Positions 52,925 through 61,657 of a stretch of DNA of 64,000 nucleotides are shown piece after piece. The stretch spans positions 62,001 to 126,000 of the forward strand of contig NZ_JAEFCF010000006.1 in the NCBI RefSeq assembly GCF_016405985.1. The letters run 5' to 3'. The notes beneath the pieces were generated by a model. The model searched no databases. It was not told the origin of the DNA and worked only from the letters and a program-made list of their open reading frames with translations. This stretch comes from Paracoccus sp. IB05 (GTDB lineage: Bacteria; Pseudomonadota; Alphaproteobacteria; Rhodobacterales; Rhodobacteraceae). Each line of letters begins with the position of its first letter. Position 1 is the stretch's first letter. Position numbers and translations under genes: made by a program.

Positions 52925-54283
52925 ATGCGCCCCGGCCTCACCCTTGCTTTGACCACTGCCCTGACCGGCCTCATCGCCCTGCCTGCCCTGGCGGAAGAGA
53001 AATTCCCGGTCAGACTGGCCGGCCATGCCTTCCTGCCGGCCTTTACCATGGTGACCCCACCGGCCGACGCGCCGCGTGACCTCTGGGTCTCGGGAAAATT
53101 CACCGGCAAGACCCGCAACGAGGCGCCGATGAGCGTGATGGGGGACGTGGGCAAGGCCTACGGCGCGCATCCGACCGGCATTTCGCTGCCCTTTATCGGC
53201 CAGCCGGTGCAGGGCTTGTCGGGCTTTGCGATGAACCGCGCGGAAGATGGCAGCTGGCTCACGCTGACCGATAACGGGTTCGGCTCCAAGCTGAATTCCC
53301 CCGATGCGATGCTGATGGTCCACCGCCTGGCGCCCGATTTCACCTCTGGCAGGGTCGAACGGCTGGAGACGGTGTTCCTGAAGGATCCGGGCCATGTCGT
53401 CCCCTTCCGCATTGCGAATGAGGGCACGGAAAGCCGCTATCTGACCGGTGCGGATTTCGACCCGGAATCGATCCAGTACCTGAATGACGAGATCTGGATC
53501 GGTGAGGAATTCGGCCCCTTCATCCTGCGCGTCGGCCTCGATGGCGTGGTGAAATCGGTACATCAGACCATGATGGACGGCCTGGCCCTGACCGGCCCCG
53601 ACACGCCCGGCACCGTGGTTCCTGCCGTGCCCGGCACCGATTACCGCGTCCAGCGCTCGGGCGGCTATGAAGGTATGGGGCTGCAGCCCGGCAGCAATCT
53701 GCTGTGGGGCATGCTGGAAAAGCCGCTGCTGATCGAGGGCGGCGAGATCGAGGGCGATTTCCTGCGCGTCTTCACCTTTGACACCGCCAAGGCCGACTGG
53801 ACCGGCGACAGCTTCAAATTCCGCCTGGCAGAAGGCGCGAAGGCGATCGGCGATTTCAACTTTATCGACGGGACCCGCGCTTTGGTGATCGAGCGCGACA
53901 ATGGCGAAGGCGACGCCGCGCTGGCCTGTGCCGAGGGTGCCACGGATATGGCAAGCTGCTACCCGCAGCCGGCGCGGGTGAAGAATATCGTGCTGGTCGA
54001 CACTGCCTCGACTGACGCTGATGGGTTTATCAAACGCATCGGCCATATCGACCTGATGGATATCCAGGATCCGGACGGTAAGGCACTGGCTGGTCTGAAA
54101 CCGGCAGAGGGGCCTTTCACCTTCCCCTTCTTCACCATCGAGGATGTGGCGCGGGTGGATGAGACCCATATCCTGGTCGCCAATGACAATAACCTGCCCT
54201 TCTCTGGCGGGCGTGAGATCGGGCGCGCGGCGGATAATGAATTCATCCTGCTCTCGGTGCCGGAACTGCTTGCCGCACGCTGA
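52925..54283 (+). CDS. Esterase-like-of-phytase domain secreted protein
   Basis: 452 residues from ATG 52925 (MRPGLTLALTTALTGLIALP), with ACAGGAG upstream. A signal peptide ends at ALA-EEK. The protein shows GQPVQGLSGFAMNRAEDGSW, LTLTDNGFGSKLNSPDAMLM, EDVARVDETHILVANDNNLP and GGREIGRAADNEFILLSVPE, the layout of phytase-like beta-propeller proteins. It is exported to the periplasm. The substrate (phosphate ester or other) is not known. It is a single gene between rlmN and the ycaQ-like gene. Confidence 0.85.
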   Translation: MRPGLTLALTTALTGLIALPALAEEKFPVRLAGHAFLPAFTMVTPPADAPRDLWVSGKFTGKTRNEAPMSVMGDVGKAYGAHPTGISLPFIGQPVQGLSGFAMNRAEDGSWLTLTDNGFGSKLNSPDAMLMVHRLAPDFTSGRVERLETVFLKDPGHVVPFRIANEGTESRYLTGADFDPESIQYLNDEIWIGEEFGPFILRVGLDGVVKSVHQTMMDGLALTGPDTPGTVVPAVPGTDYRVQRSGGYEGMGLQPGSNLLWGMLEKPLLIEGGEIEGDFLRVFTFDTAKADWTGDSFKFRLAEGAKAIGDFNFIDGTRALVIERDNGEGDAALACAEGATDMASCYPQPARVKNIVLVDTASTDADGFIKRIGHIDLMDIQDPDGKALAGLKPAEGPFTFPFFTIEDVARVDETHILVANDNNLPFSGGREIGRAADNEFILLSVPELLAAR

Positions 54284-54423
54284 AGCCGTTTCGGCCCCGG
54301 GGCGTGCAACCCCCGGGGTCGGGCGCCTTTCGCCATACATTCTTTCCAAAGGCCGGGCCCCTGCCCGGCCTTTGTCCCGGGCGCGCCGCTTGACCTCTGG
54401 CTGCGGCCTGCTACGCCTGTGAT

Positions 54424-55626
54424 ATGTCGCAGCCCGTGATTTCCAATCAGGCCGCCCGCCGGATTTTTCTCGACCGCCATGCGCTTGCCGAGGCGCCAAC
54501 CGGCCCGGCCGGTGGCGCCGCCCTTGCGGCCCTGATCGACCGCATCGGCTTTGTCCAGATCGACAGCATCGCCACGGTCGGGCGGGCGCATGACATGATC
54601 CTTTACGCGCGGCGGCAAAGTTACCGGCCGGATGGGATGAAGCCGCTGATCGAGCGTGACCGGCTTTTGTGGGAACACTGGACCCATGACGCCTCGATCC
54701 TGCCGGTCTCGATCTTCCCGCATTGGCATCACCGTTTCGACGAGAACCGGCGGACATTGGTAAAGCGCTGGACCGGCTGGCAAAAACCCGGTTTCGAAGC
54801 CGAATTCGACCGCATCTTGCAACATGTCTCGGACCACGGGCCCGTCAGTTCTTCGGATTTCACCCAAGATACGCCGCGCGAAAAGGGCAGCTGGTGGGAC
54901 TGGCATCCGTCCAAGGCAGCGCTCGAATATCTCTGGCAGTCCGGCGCATTGGCGATTGCCCGTCGCGACGCCTTTCGCAAAGTCTATGATCTGGCGGAAC
55001 GGGTCATACCTGCCGCGCTCCATCATCACAGGCCCGACCGGGAAGAAACGGTGGACTGGGCCTGCCGTTCGGCGCTGGACAGGCTTGGCTTTGCGACCAG
55101 CGGCGAGCTTGCCGCCTATTGGAAGGCCATCAGCCCGGCAGAGGCCCAGGGCTGGTGCGCGACGGCACTGCGCCGGGGCGAGGTCGCAAGGGCGCAGATC
55201 GAGGGCTGGGAGGGACAAAGCCGCGACGTCTTGCTCTGGCCAGACACCCTGATCGAAAGCCCGCCCGAACCTCCGGGGCGGATCAGGATCCTCTCGCCCT
55301 TTGACCCTGTCCTGCGGGATCGCAAACGCGCAGAGTTCCTCTTTGGTTTCTTCTACCGCATTGAAATCTATGTGCCGGAAGAAAAGCGGCAATATGGCTA
55401 TTACGTTTTTCCGGTCCTGGAGGGGGACCGGATCATCGGCCGGATGGATGTGAAGGCCCATCGCTCCAGCGGGTGCCTGCGGGTCGCAGGGTTCTGGCCT
55501 GAGGCCGGGATCCGGACCGGAACCGGGCGAAAGGCGCGTCTTCAGGCCGAGATGGAACGGCTCGCGCGGTTTGCGGGCTGTGCGATGATAGAATGGCTGC
55601 CGGGCTGGGATCGCTCCGCGCGCTGA
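54424..55626 (+). CDS. YcaQ/AlkX-type DNA glycosylase (winged-helix HTH_42)
   Basis: 400 residues. The catalytic QxD motif is in DRIGFVQIDSIATVGRAHD (Gln45, Asp47), as in E. coli YcaQ, which unhooks interstrand cross-links and alkylated bases. Winged-helix repeats carry SSDFTQDTPREKGSWWDWHP, then AALEYLWQSGALAIARRD and the C-terminal RILSPFDPVLRDRKRAEFLF with VLEGDRIIGRMDVKAHRSSG. It acts on DNA in the cytosol. It is convergent with the chemoreceptor gene, separated by hairpin-rich DNA. Confidence 0.9.
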   Translation: MSQPVISNQAARRIFLDRHALAEAPTGPAGGAALAALIDRIGFVQIDSIATVGRAHDMILYARRQSYRPDGMKPLIERDRLLWEHWTHDASILPVSIFPHWHHRFDENRRTLVKRWTGWQKPGFEAEFDRILQHVSDHGPVSSSDFTQDTPREKGSWWDWHPSKAALEYLWQSGALAIARRDAFRKVYDLAERVIPAALHHHRPDREETVDWACRSALDRLGFATSGELAAYWKAISPAEAQGWCATALRRGEVARAQIEGWEGQSRDVLLWPDTLIESPPEPPGRIRILSPFDPVLRDRKRAEFLFGFFYRIEIYVPEEKRQYGYYVFPVLEGDRIIGRMDVKAHRSSGCLRVAGFWPEAGIRTGTGRKARLQAEMERLARFAGCAMIEWLPGWDRSAR

Positions 55627-55801
55627 CTGTCCCTCCCGATCCGGCAAGCGATCCTTCTCCGATGGCAGGTCGCTTTACTGGGTCTCTCTGTGACGGGTGT
55701 CGCTTGGGGCAACGACTGTCCGACGACCTGATCCCGGTCACGGACAGTCAGCCGCCGCAGGGGCAGATGCCGCTCCGCCTGCCCCCCGGGATCCCCAGGA
55801 G

Positions 55802-55848
55802 CAGATGTCGTGGCATCCCCCCCGGGAACTGACCGGGGGCCACATCTG
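55802..55848. terminator. Bulged hairpin between ycaQ-like and chemoreceptor genes
   Basis: CAGATGTCGTGGCATCCCCCC pairs, with small bulges, with CCGGGGGCCACATCTG. It ends 1 bp before the chemoreceptor stop codon, where a terminator would be expected for the minus-strand gene and possibly the convergent one. Confidence 0.6.
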
Positions 55849-55849
55849 A

Positions 55850-57754
55850 TCAGAAGTCTTCCCATTGCTGCGCGCCGTCATGGGTGCCGGTACGGGCGAT
55901 CGGGATCGGCTGGAACCCTTCCGGCGTGCGCGCGGGGGTGGGGAGGCCGATGTCCGGCGCCCGTTTCGCCACCTCTTTGCCGGCAGGCACCACAAAGCGC
56001 AGCAGCGTTTCACTCAGTTTCTGCGCATCATTATGCAAAGCGTCAGAAGAGGTTGTGCTCTGCACCACCACAGCCGCATTGCGCTGCGTGACCTCGTCCA
56101 GCTGTTTCACCCCGGTATTGATTTCCGAAAGCCCGAGCGACTGCTCCCGCGCCGAAGCCGCGATATCCGCGATCAGCGTGGTCACCGAATGGATGCGTTC
56201 GATCATCCGGTTCAGCGCAGATCCTGTTTCATGCACGAGGGCAGAACCTGCCTCGACCTGCTCGGTCGACTGGCTGATCAGCCGCTTGATCTCGCGCGCC
56301 GATTCGGAAGCCCGCTGCGCCAGCGACCTGACTTCGGACGCAACAACGGCAAAGCCTTTCCCTGCCTCACCCGCCCTTGCGGCCTCGACCCCGGCATTGA
56401 GTGCCAGAAGATTGGTCTGGAACGCGATATCGTCAATCACATCGGTGATGCGGGTGATCTGGCGCGAGCTTTGTTCGATCTGCTCCATTGCGGTGATGGC
56501 GCGGTGAACAACCTGGCCGCTTTCTTCAGCCTGACGCCCGTTCTCGGCCATTTGCGTATCGGCATTGGCGGCGTTCTCGGCGGTCGATTGCACGCTTGCC
56601 GTCAGCTCGTCCAGCGCGGCGGCGGTCTCTTCCAGCGTCGCGGCCTGGGTTTCTGTACGGTTCGACATATCCTGCGAGATCGTGTTGAACTCTGCCGCAC
56701 CGCTGTCGATCGAGCTGGCAATCTGGCGGATCATCACCATGGTTTCCGCCAGCATATCGACCACACCATTGAAATTCTGTCGTAATTCCTCGTAGCGGAC
56801 CGGGAAAGGGTCCTCTGCCGGATTGGAGATCGCCGCCGTCAGATCCAGGCCGGACAGCCGCGCCAGCGAATCCGACAGATCCCGCACGACCCGGCTCTGC
56901 TCGGCCTCCCGACGGGTCGATTCCTCGCTCATCGCTTCGGTCTCGACCACCGACCGGCGCCAGTCCTCAAAGCCGCGGGCAAAGGTGCCGATCTCATCCT
57001 GACGGTTCAGCGCGGGCACCTCGACGGTGGCGTCACCGCTGCGGATCCGCTCCAGCACCTGCGAAAGCGATCCGAGCGGTCGCAGCAGCCCCCGATTGGC
57101 CAGGAACAGCATAAGGGCACCGATCAGAGAGGCGATGCCGACCCCGATGATCCCCTGGATCTCGGCCGAACGCAGATCCCCGCGCAAGACGGTCTCGGGC
57201 ACAAAGTTACACAGGATCCCGATAACCGTTCCGCTCAGATCACGGATCGGGATCAGGTTGACCGAATAGGTTTCGCCGAAAAGCACCGCCGGGCCCATAT
57301 AGCGCTCGCCCCGCAGGATATAGGGCCTGGCCGGGTGATCGAGGCCCAGCGGAGAGTCCACCCAGCGGCGCCCGGCCTCGTCAAAGATGCTGGTGGTCAC
57401 GCGGAAAAAATCGCCGCGCGCGTCATCCCAGCGGAGGATCGAGAAATGCGTGCCGGCGGTCTTTTTCGCCTCATCGACCATGTTATGGTTGCTGAAAGTC
57501 GGGATCCCGTCCCAGATGGCGTCGGCGACATTGCCGCTTGCATCAATCTGATAGCTGAGCCCCGCGAAAGTGTCCTGCGTGATCTCGGCCGTCATGCGCG
57601 TGGCCATCAGGATCAGCGTCTGCAGCCTTTCCTCAACCACCTGCGAAACTTTGTGACTGGCGAGCCAGACGCCGAGCCCCCCCACGAGCAGGAACATGAC
57701 AAGCGAAAGGCCGGTCAGCTTGGTGACGAGGCCGAGTGAACGCAGCCGTTTCAT
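55850..57754 (-). CDS. Methyl-accepting chemotaxis protein
   Basis: 634 residues from ATG 57754 (MKRLRSLGLVTKLTGLSLVM). A first membrane helix (about 8-30) is followed by a periplasmic Cache-like sensor and a second helix near GVGIASLIGALMLFLANRGL. A HAMP domain (PLGSLSQVLERIRSGDATVE) and a signalling domain follow; the conserved hairpin tip contains IDDIAFQTNLLALNAGVEAA and GEAGKGFAVVASEVRSLAQR. The C-terminus ends QQWEDF, matching the xWxxF tail that binds CheR/CheB. It senses an unknown ligand at the membrane. No che genes are nearby. Confidence 0.93.
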   Translation of the reverse strand: MKRLRSLGLVTKLTGLSLVMFLLVGGLGVWLASHKVSQVVEERLQTLILMATRMTAEITQDTFAGLSYQIDASGNVADAIWDGIPTFSNHNMVDEAKKTAGTHFSILRWDDARGDFFRVTTSIFDEAGRRWVDSPLGLDHPARPYILRGERYMGPAVLFGETYSVNLIPIRDLSGTVIGILCNFVPETVLRGDLRSAEIQGIIGVGIASLIGALMLFLANRGLLRPLGSLSQVLERIRSGDATVEVPALNRQDEIGTFARGFEDWRRSVVETEAMSEESTRREAEQSRVVRDLSDSLARLSGLDLTAAISNPAEDPFPVRYEELRQNFNGVVDMLAETMVMIRQIASSIDSGAAEFNTISQDMSNRTETQAATLEETAAALDELTASVQSTAENAANADTQMAENGRQAEESGQVVHRAITAMEQIEQSSRQITRITDVIDDIAFQTNLLALNAGVEAARAGEAGKGFAVVASEVRSLAQRASESAREIKRLISQSTEQVEAGSALVHETGSALNRMIERIHSVTTLIADIAASAREQSLGLSEINTGVKQLDEVTQRNAAVVVQSTTSSDALHNDAQKLSETLLRFVVPAGKEVAKRAPDIGLPTPARTPEGFQPIPIARTGTHDGAQQWEDF

Positions 57755-57988
57755 TGGATAAACCCCCGGGGTCAGACATGTTGCCCCGGCAGCCTCGGAC
57801 AAGCAGGTATAGATTCGGTTATTGGAAATGGGGGTAATTCGATTTTTCGCTATTATTCCCGGACCGGCATGCCCCCGTCAGCCTCCGCCGATCCGAATTC
57901 ACTCGCCCGCATTCACCCGGCCACTTTCCCCCGCCAGCTGCCGCGTCTGGTGCTTCCCGCCCCGGCGCCACCCGGCTATAAAGCGCGG

Positions 57989-59095
57989 ATGCGACAGACC
58001 CTTTCCGAGATTTACGAGGCCCGGGTGGCCGATGGCAGCCTGCGCCCCGACCCGGCACAGCGCGATGTATTACCCCTGCTCGAGAGCCTGCGCGACTGGC
58101 TCGAGAGCCATCCGCCGCGCAAAGGCGGCTTTCTGTCGGGCCTGTTCGGCAAGGCCCCTCCGGCGGCGCCGAAAGGGCTCTATCTCTGGGGCGGCGTCGG
58201 GCGTGGCAAGTCGATGCTGATGGATCTTTTTACCGAAATGACGGCGATCGAGGCGAAACGCCGCGTGCATTTCCACGCTTTCATGCAGGAAATCCATCAC
58301 GGGATGCATGAGGCGCGCAAGACCGGCGTCGAGGATGCGCTGGCGCCGGTGGCGGCAAAGATCACGCGCGAGCTGCGGTTGCTGGCCTTTGACGAGATGC
58401 AGATCACCGATATCACCGATGCGATGATCGTCGGGCGGCTCTTCGAGAAATTCTTTGCGGCGGGGCTGGTGGTGGTGGTGACCTCGAACCGGCCGCCGGA
58501 GGATCTGTACAAGAACGGGCTGAACCGGCAGCTCTTCCTGCCGTTCATCGACATCCTGCGCGAAAAGCTGGTGATCCATGAGATCGTCAGCGCCAATGAT
58601 TATCGCCAGCACCGGCTGACCGGGGCGCAGGTCTGGTTCCAGCCCGCCGGCAGCAATCATGGCCGGATTGATGCGATCTGGAAGGACCTTACCGGCGGCG
58701 CTGCGGGCATGGCGCTGCGCCTGCCGGTCAATGGACGCGAGGTCGAGCTGCCGCGGTTTGCCAGCGGCGTCGGGCGTGCGGGCTTCTACGATCTTTGCGC
58801 CCGCCCGCTGGGGGCCGCGGATTTTCTTGCGATCGCCAGCGCCTGCCGGGTGCTGATTCTCGAGGATATCCCGCAGCTCTCGGCATCGAACTATAATGAG
58901 GCAAAGCGCTTTGTGACGCTTGTGGATGCGCTGTATGAGGCAAAGGTGAGGCTGATCGCATCGGCGGCGGATGAGCCGGAGCGGCTTTACCTCGAAGGCA
59001 CCGGCGCCTTTGAATTTGAACGCACCGCGAGCCGGCTGCGCGAGATGCAGGACGCGACATGGGGCTCCGATCACAGGGATCCCGACCCTGCGTGA
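57989..59095 (+). CDS. zapE: Cell division protein ZapE (AFG1-like ATPase)
   Basis: 368 residues from ATG 57989 (MRQTLSEIYEARVADGSLRP); a longer start at 57869 adds a Pro-rich stretch and seems less likely. Walker A is LWGGVGRGKSMLMDLF and Walker B LLAFDEMQITD. Other AFG1 landmarks are RVHFHAFMQEIHHGMHE, VVTSNRPPEDLYKNGLNRQL and FLPFIDILREKL. ZapE is a septum-associated ATPase that modulates FtsZ. It is divergent from the chemoreceptor gene and followed by about 230 bp with no visible gene. Confidence 0.95.
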   Translation: MRQTLSEIYEARVADGSLRPDPAQRDVLPLLESLRDWLESHPPRKGGFLSGLFGKAPPAAPKGLYLWGGVGRGKSMLMDLFTEMTAIEAKRRVHFHAFMQEIHHGMHEARKTGVEDALAPVAAKITRELRLLAFDEMQITDITDAMIVGRLFEKFFAAGLVVVVTSNRPPEDLYKNGLNRQLFLPFIDILREKLVIHEIVSANDYRQHRLTGAQVWFQPAGSNHGRIDAIWKDLTGGAAGMALRLPVNGREVELPRFASGVGRAGFYDLCARPLGAADFLAIASACRVLILEDIPQLSASNYNEAKRFVTLVDALYEAKVRLIASAADEPERLYLEGTGAFEFERTASRLREMQDATWGSDHRDPDPA

Positions 59096-59324
59096 GAGGG
59101 CCTCCGGATCTCGGCCTGTCAGTACCCTCTTGGAGTGCCGGGCCAGATGAGAGCGCGGCAGGGCTTTGACCGCACTGCCCCGGATCGAGACGATATGACA
59201 GAACCCTGTGCTCAATCGCGATCAGGCTTTGATCCGGCCGCCTGTCGTCAGGTCACGCACAGCTGCGACAGTCGCCGGCCCGCCCTGGCGGATGCATCCG
59301 CCCTCAACCCGGGCGCGCGAGGGG

Positions 59325-60089
59325 TTAGCCGTAAAATATCTGCCATATCAGCCGCAACGCCATGGCGCCCGAGGTCACGACCAGCAGCGGCCGGATCAGC
59401 TGCGCCCCGATCCGCATGGCCAGTTTCGCGCCGATCCAGGCGCCAAGCGTCTGGGTCAGTGCCATGCCCAGCCCCACCAGCCAGAGCACATTCCCCGAAG
59501 GTATGAACACCGCAAGCGAGCCAAGATTTGACGCGAAATTCAGGAGTTTGGTATGGGCGGTGGCCCGCAGCACCCCATATCCGGCCAGCAGCACGAAGCC
59601 CATCATGAAGAAGCTGCCCGTCCCGGGGCCAAAGAACCCGTCATAGGCCGCGATGGCGGGCACGATGGTAATGGCAAAAACCGCAGGCTTCATCCGCTGC
59701 ACCCGGTCCTGATCGCTCAGCCCCTTGCGAAAGGCAAAAAAGCCCGCCACTGCGATCAGCACGACCGGCATGATGATCTGCAAAAGATCGGCCGAAATCA
59801 GATGCGCCACCATCGCGCCCGCCGCCGCCGCCAGGGCCGAAATCACCGCCATCGGCAATTGCTCGGACAGGCGCACATGCCCTGCTTTCGCATAGGTCAG
59901 CGCAGCGGTGCCGGAGCCGAAGCTGCCTTGCAGCTTATTGGTGGCCAGCGCCTCGATCGGCGGGACGCCGGCCAGCAGCAAAGCGGGCACCGTGATCAGA
60001 CCGCCGCCGCCGGCGATGGAATCGATCATCCCCGCCACAAAGGCCGCAAGCATCAGAAGAAGCGCCAGATCCGTCGCGATTTCAAACAT
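59325..60089 (-). CDS. TSUP/TauE-family sulfite or small-anion permease
   Basis: 254 residues with seven or eight membrane segments. Family motifs are AAFVAGMIDSIAGGGGLITV near the N-terminus, PPIEALATNKLQGSFGSGTA and later GFFGPGTGSFFMMGFVLLAG with LNFASNLGSLAVFIPSGNVL. TSUP proteins move sulfite, sulfonates or organic anions. The substrate is not set here. It lies just after the GNAT gene on the same strand (1 bp between stop and start), so serB, the GNAT gene and this one form an operon. Confidence 0.9.
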   Translation of the reverse strand: MFEIATDLALLLMLAAFVAGMIDSIAGGGGLITVPALLLAGVPPIEALATNKLQGSFGSGTAALTYAKAGHVRLSEQLPMAVISALAAAAGAMVAHLISADLLQIIMPVVLIAVAGFFAFRKGLSDQDRVQRMKPAVFAITIVPAIAAYDGFFGPGTGSFFMMGFVLLAGYGVLRATAHTKLLNFASNLGSLAVFIPSGNVLWLVGLGMALTQTLGAWIGAKLAMRIGAQLIRPLLVVTSGAMALRLIWQIFYG

Positions 60090-60090
60090 G

Positions 60091-60570
60091 TCAGAGGTCG
60101 AGCCGCCGGCTCACCCGCCCGACAACCGCGCCGCTTTTCAGCGCCCAGCCCGGATCGGCACTGTAATCCACAAAGCCGAGCCGCGCATAATAGGCCAGGC
60201 CAGGGCGGTTATCGGCGCGGATCGTGGCGTTCAGAACCGCCACGCCTGCCGCGCGGGCGGCAGCGCCTGTGGCCGCGAAAAGCGCCCGGCCGATGCCGCG
60301 TGCCTGGACATCCGAGGCAACGAATGTCCCGATTTCCGCCCAGCCTGCGGGCAGCGCCGGGTTGGGAGAGACGATCTGAAAGCCGATCACCCGGCCCTCG
60401 AGCTCGGCAACATGGCAGCAGATGCCATCGACCGGCGCAATATAGCGCGTGAGGATATCGGCCTCCTCGCGCTCATCCTCATAGGCAGTGGTGCCGCCCT
60501 CGCGGATGATGAGGTTTTGCAGCGCCGTCATCGCGGGTGCATCTGCTGGCAAAGCGCGGCGGATAATCAT
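60091..60570 (-). CDS. GNAT-family N-acetyltransferase
   Basis: 159 residues. The GNAT fold is seen in IIRRALPADAPAMTALQNLI, GCHVAELEGRVIGFQIVS-type strands, and the acetyl-CoA loop VASDVQARGIGRALFAATGA (Q/RxxGxG/A pattern), then ADNRPGLAYYARLGFVDYS. It resembles Pat/phosphinothricin-acetyltransferase-like members but the acceptor is unknown. Its ATG overlaps the serB stop (ATGA) and it runs almost into the permease gene, so all three are likely co-translated. Confidence 0.88.
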   Translation of the reverse strand: MIIRRALPADAPAMTALQNLIIREGGTTAYEDEREEADILTRYIAPVDGICCHVAELEGRVIGFQIVSPNPALPAGWAEIGTFVASDVQARGIGRALFAATGAAARAAGVAVLNATIRADNRPGLAYYARLGFVDYSADPGWALKSGAVVGRVSRRLDL

Positions 60571-61442
60571 GCTACGAACTCTTCGCGCGTATAGCCCTGC
60601 AGGTAGAGCAGCGCCGTCAGATCCCCGTGATTGACCCGGATCCTCGCCTCGGCCTGGACCTTTGGCTTGGCGTGAAGCGCGACCCCGGTGCCGGCGCGCT
60701 GCAACATCGGCAGGTCATTGGCGCCGTCACCCACCGCGATCACCTGATCAGCGCCGATCCCGAGCCTGGCGGTGATCTCTTCCAGCGCCGTCACCTTGGC
60801 CTCTTTCCCGAGGATCGGATCGGCGACCATGCCGGTCAGCTTCCCCTCCTCAACCAGCAGCGTATTGGCGCGGTTCTCATCAAAGCCGAGCCGCGCCGCA
60901 ATGGCGGCGGTAAAGGTGGTAAACCCGCCCGAGACCAGCGCCGTATAGGCGCCCTGCGCTTTCATGGTGTTGAGCAGCACCGCGCCGCCGGGCATCAGCG
61001 TGATCCGGTCCCGGATCACGCCCGCAATCACGCTTTCCTTCAGGCCTTTCAACAGGCCCACGCGTTCGCGCAAAGCCGCCTCGAAATCCAGCTCACCATT
61101 CATCGCCCGCGCGGTGATCCCCGCGACATGCGCCCCCACACCGGCCTCATCGGCCAGCTCGTCGATGCATTCCTGGCGGATCATCGTGCTGTCCATATCG
61201 GCGATCAGCAGCTGTTTCTTCCGCCCCGCCTCCGGCTGGATCGCCAGATCCAGCCGAAGCGACTGGAGGTCGCGCCAGACCTGATCCGCATTGTCCGGCA
61301 CATTGGCCAAAGGGAACTCGGCCGCCACGCCAGGATCCAGCCAGCGCGCATCACCGCCCCCCCAGGCATTGCGCAGGCTCTCGACCGTTTCGCGGTTCAG
61401 AATCGGGGTCTCGGGGCTGGTCAGCAAAGTGGCGACGAACAT
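60567..61442 (-). CDS. serB: Phosphoserine phosphatase
   Basis: 291 residues from ATG 61442 (MFVATLLTSPETPILNRETV), with CGGAGG upstream. The N-terminal roughly 75 residues form an ACT-like segment seen in Rhodobacteraceae SerB. The HAD domain has IADMDSTMIRQECIDELADE with the nucleophile Asp, SGGFTTFTAAIAARLG and IAVGDGANDLPMLQRAG. It dephosphorylates L-phosphoserine in the last step of serine synthesis. The 215 bp to the divergent mutase gene hold both promoters. The stop overlaps the GNAT gene start. Confidence 0.95.
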   Translation of the reverse strand: MFVATLLTSPETPILNRETVESLRNAWGGGDARWLDPGVAAEFPLANVPDNADQVWRDLQSLRLDLAIQPEAGRKKQLLIADMDSTMIRQECIDELADEAGVGAHVAGITARAMNGELDFEAALRERVGLLKGLKESVIAGVIRDRITLMPGGAVLLNTMKAQGAYTALVSGGFTTFTAAIAARLGFDENRANTLLVEEGKLTGMVADPILGKEAKVTALEEITARLGIGADQVIAVGDGANDLPMLQRAGTGVALHAKPKVQAEARIRVNHGDLTALLYLQGYTREEFVA

Positions 61443-61657
61443 CTGGCCTCCGGGCGTATCTGGGATCTCAAGCAGGGTTTCAGCCCGGGAATTACGCGCT
61501 TTCCGGGGCCAAATCCAGCGCGCCGGAGTTCTTTTGCACCTGCATCGCGAGCGCCGCATTGCAGCGATTGACATTGTCATTAAATAATCGATACCTCTAT
61601 CAATGCGAAAGATTATTGCGCATGCAGAATTGACGGCGCGTGACAGGTGAGGCGACC

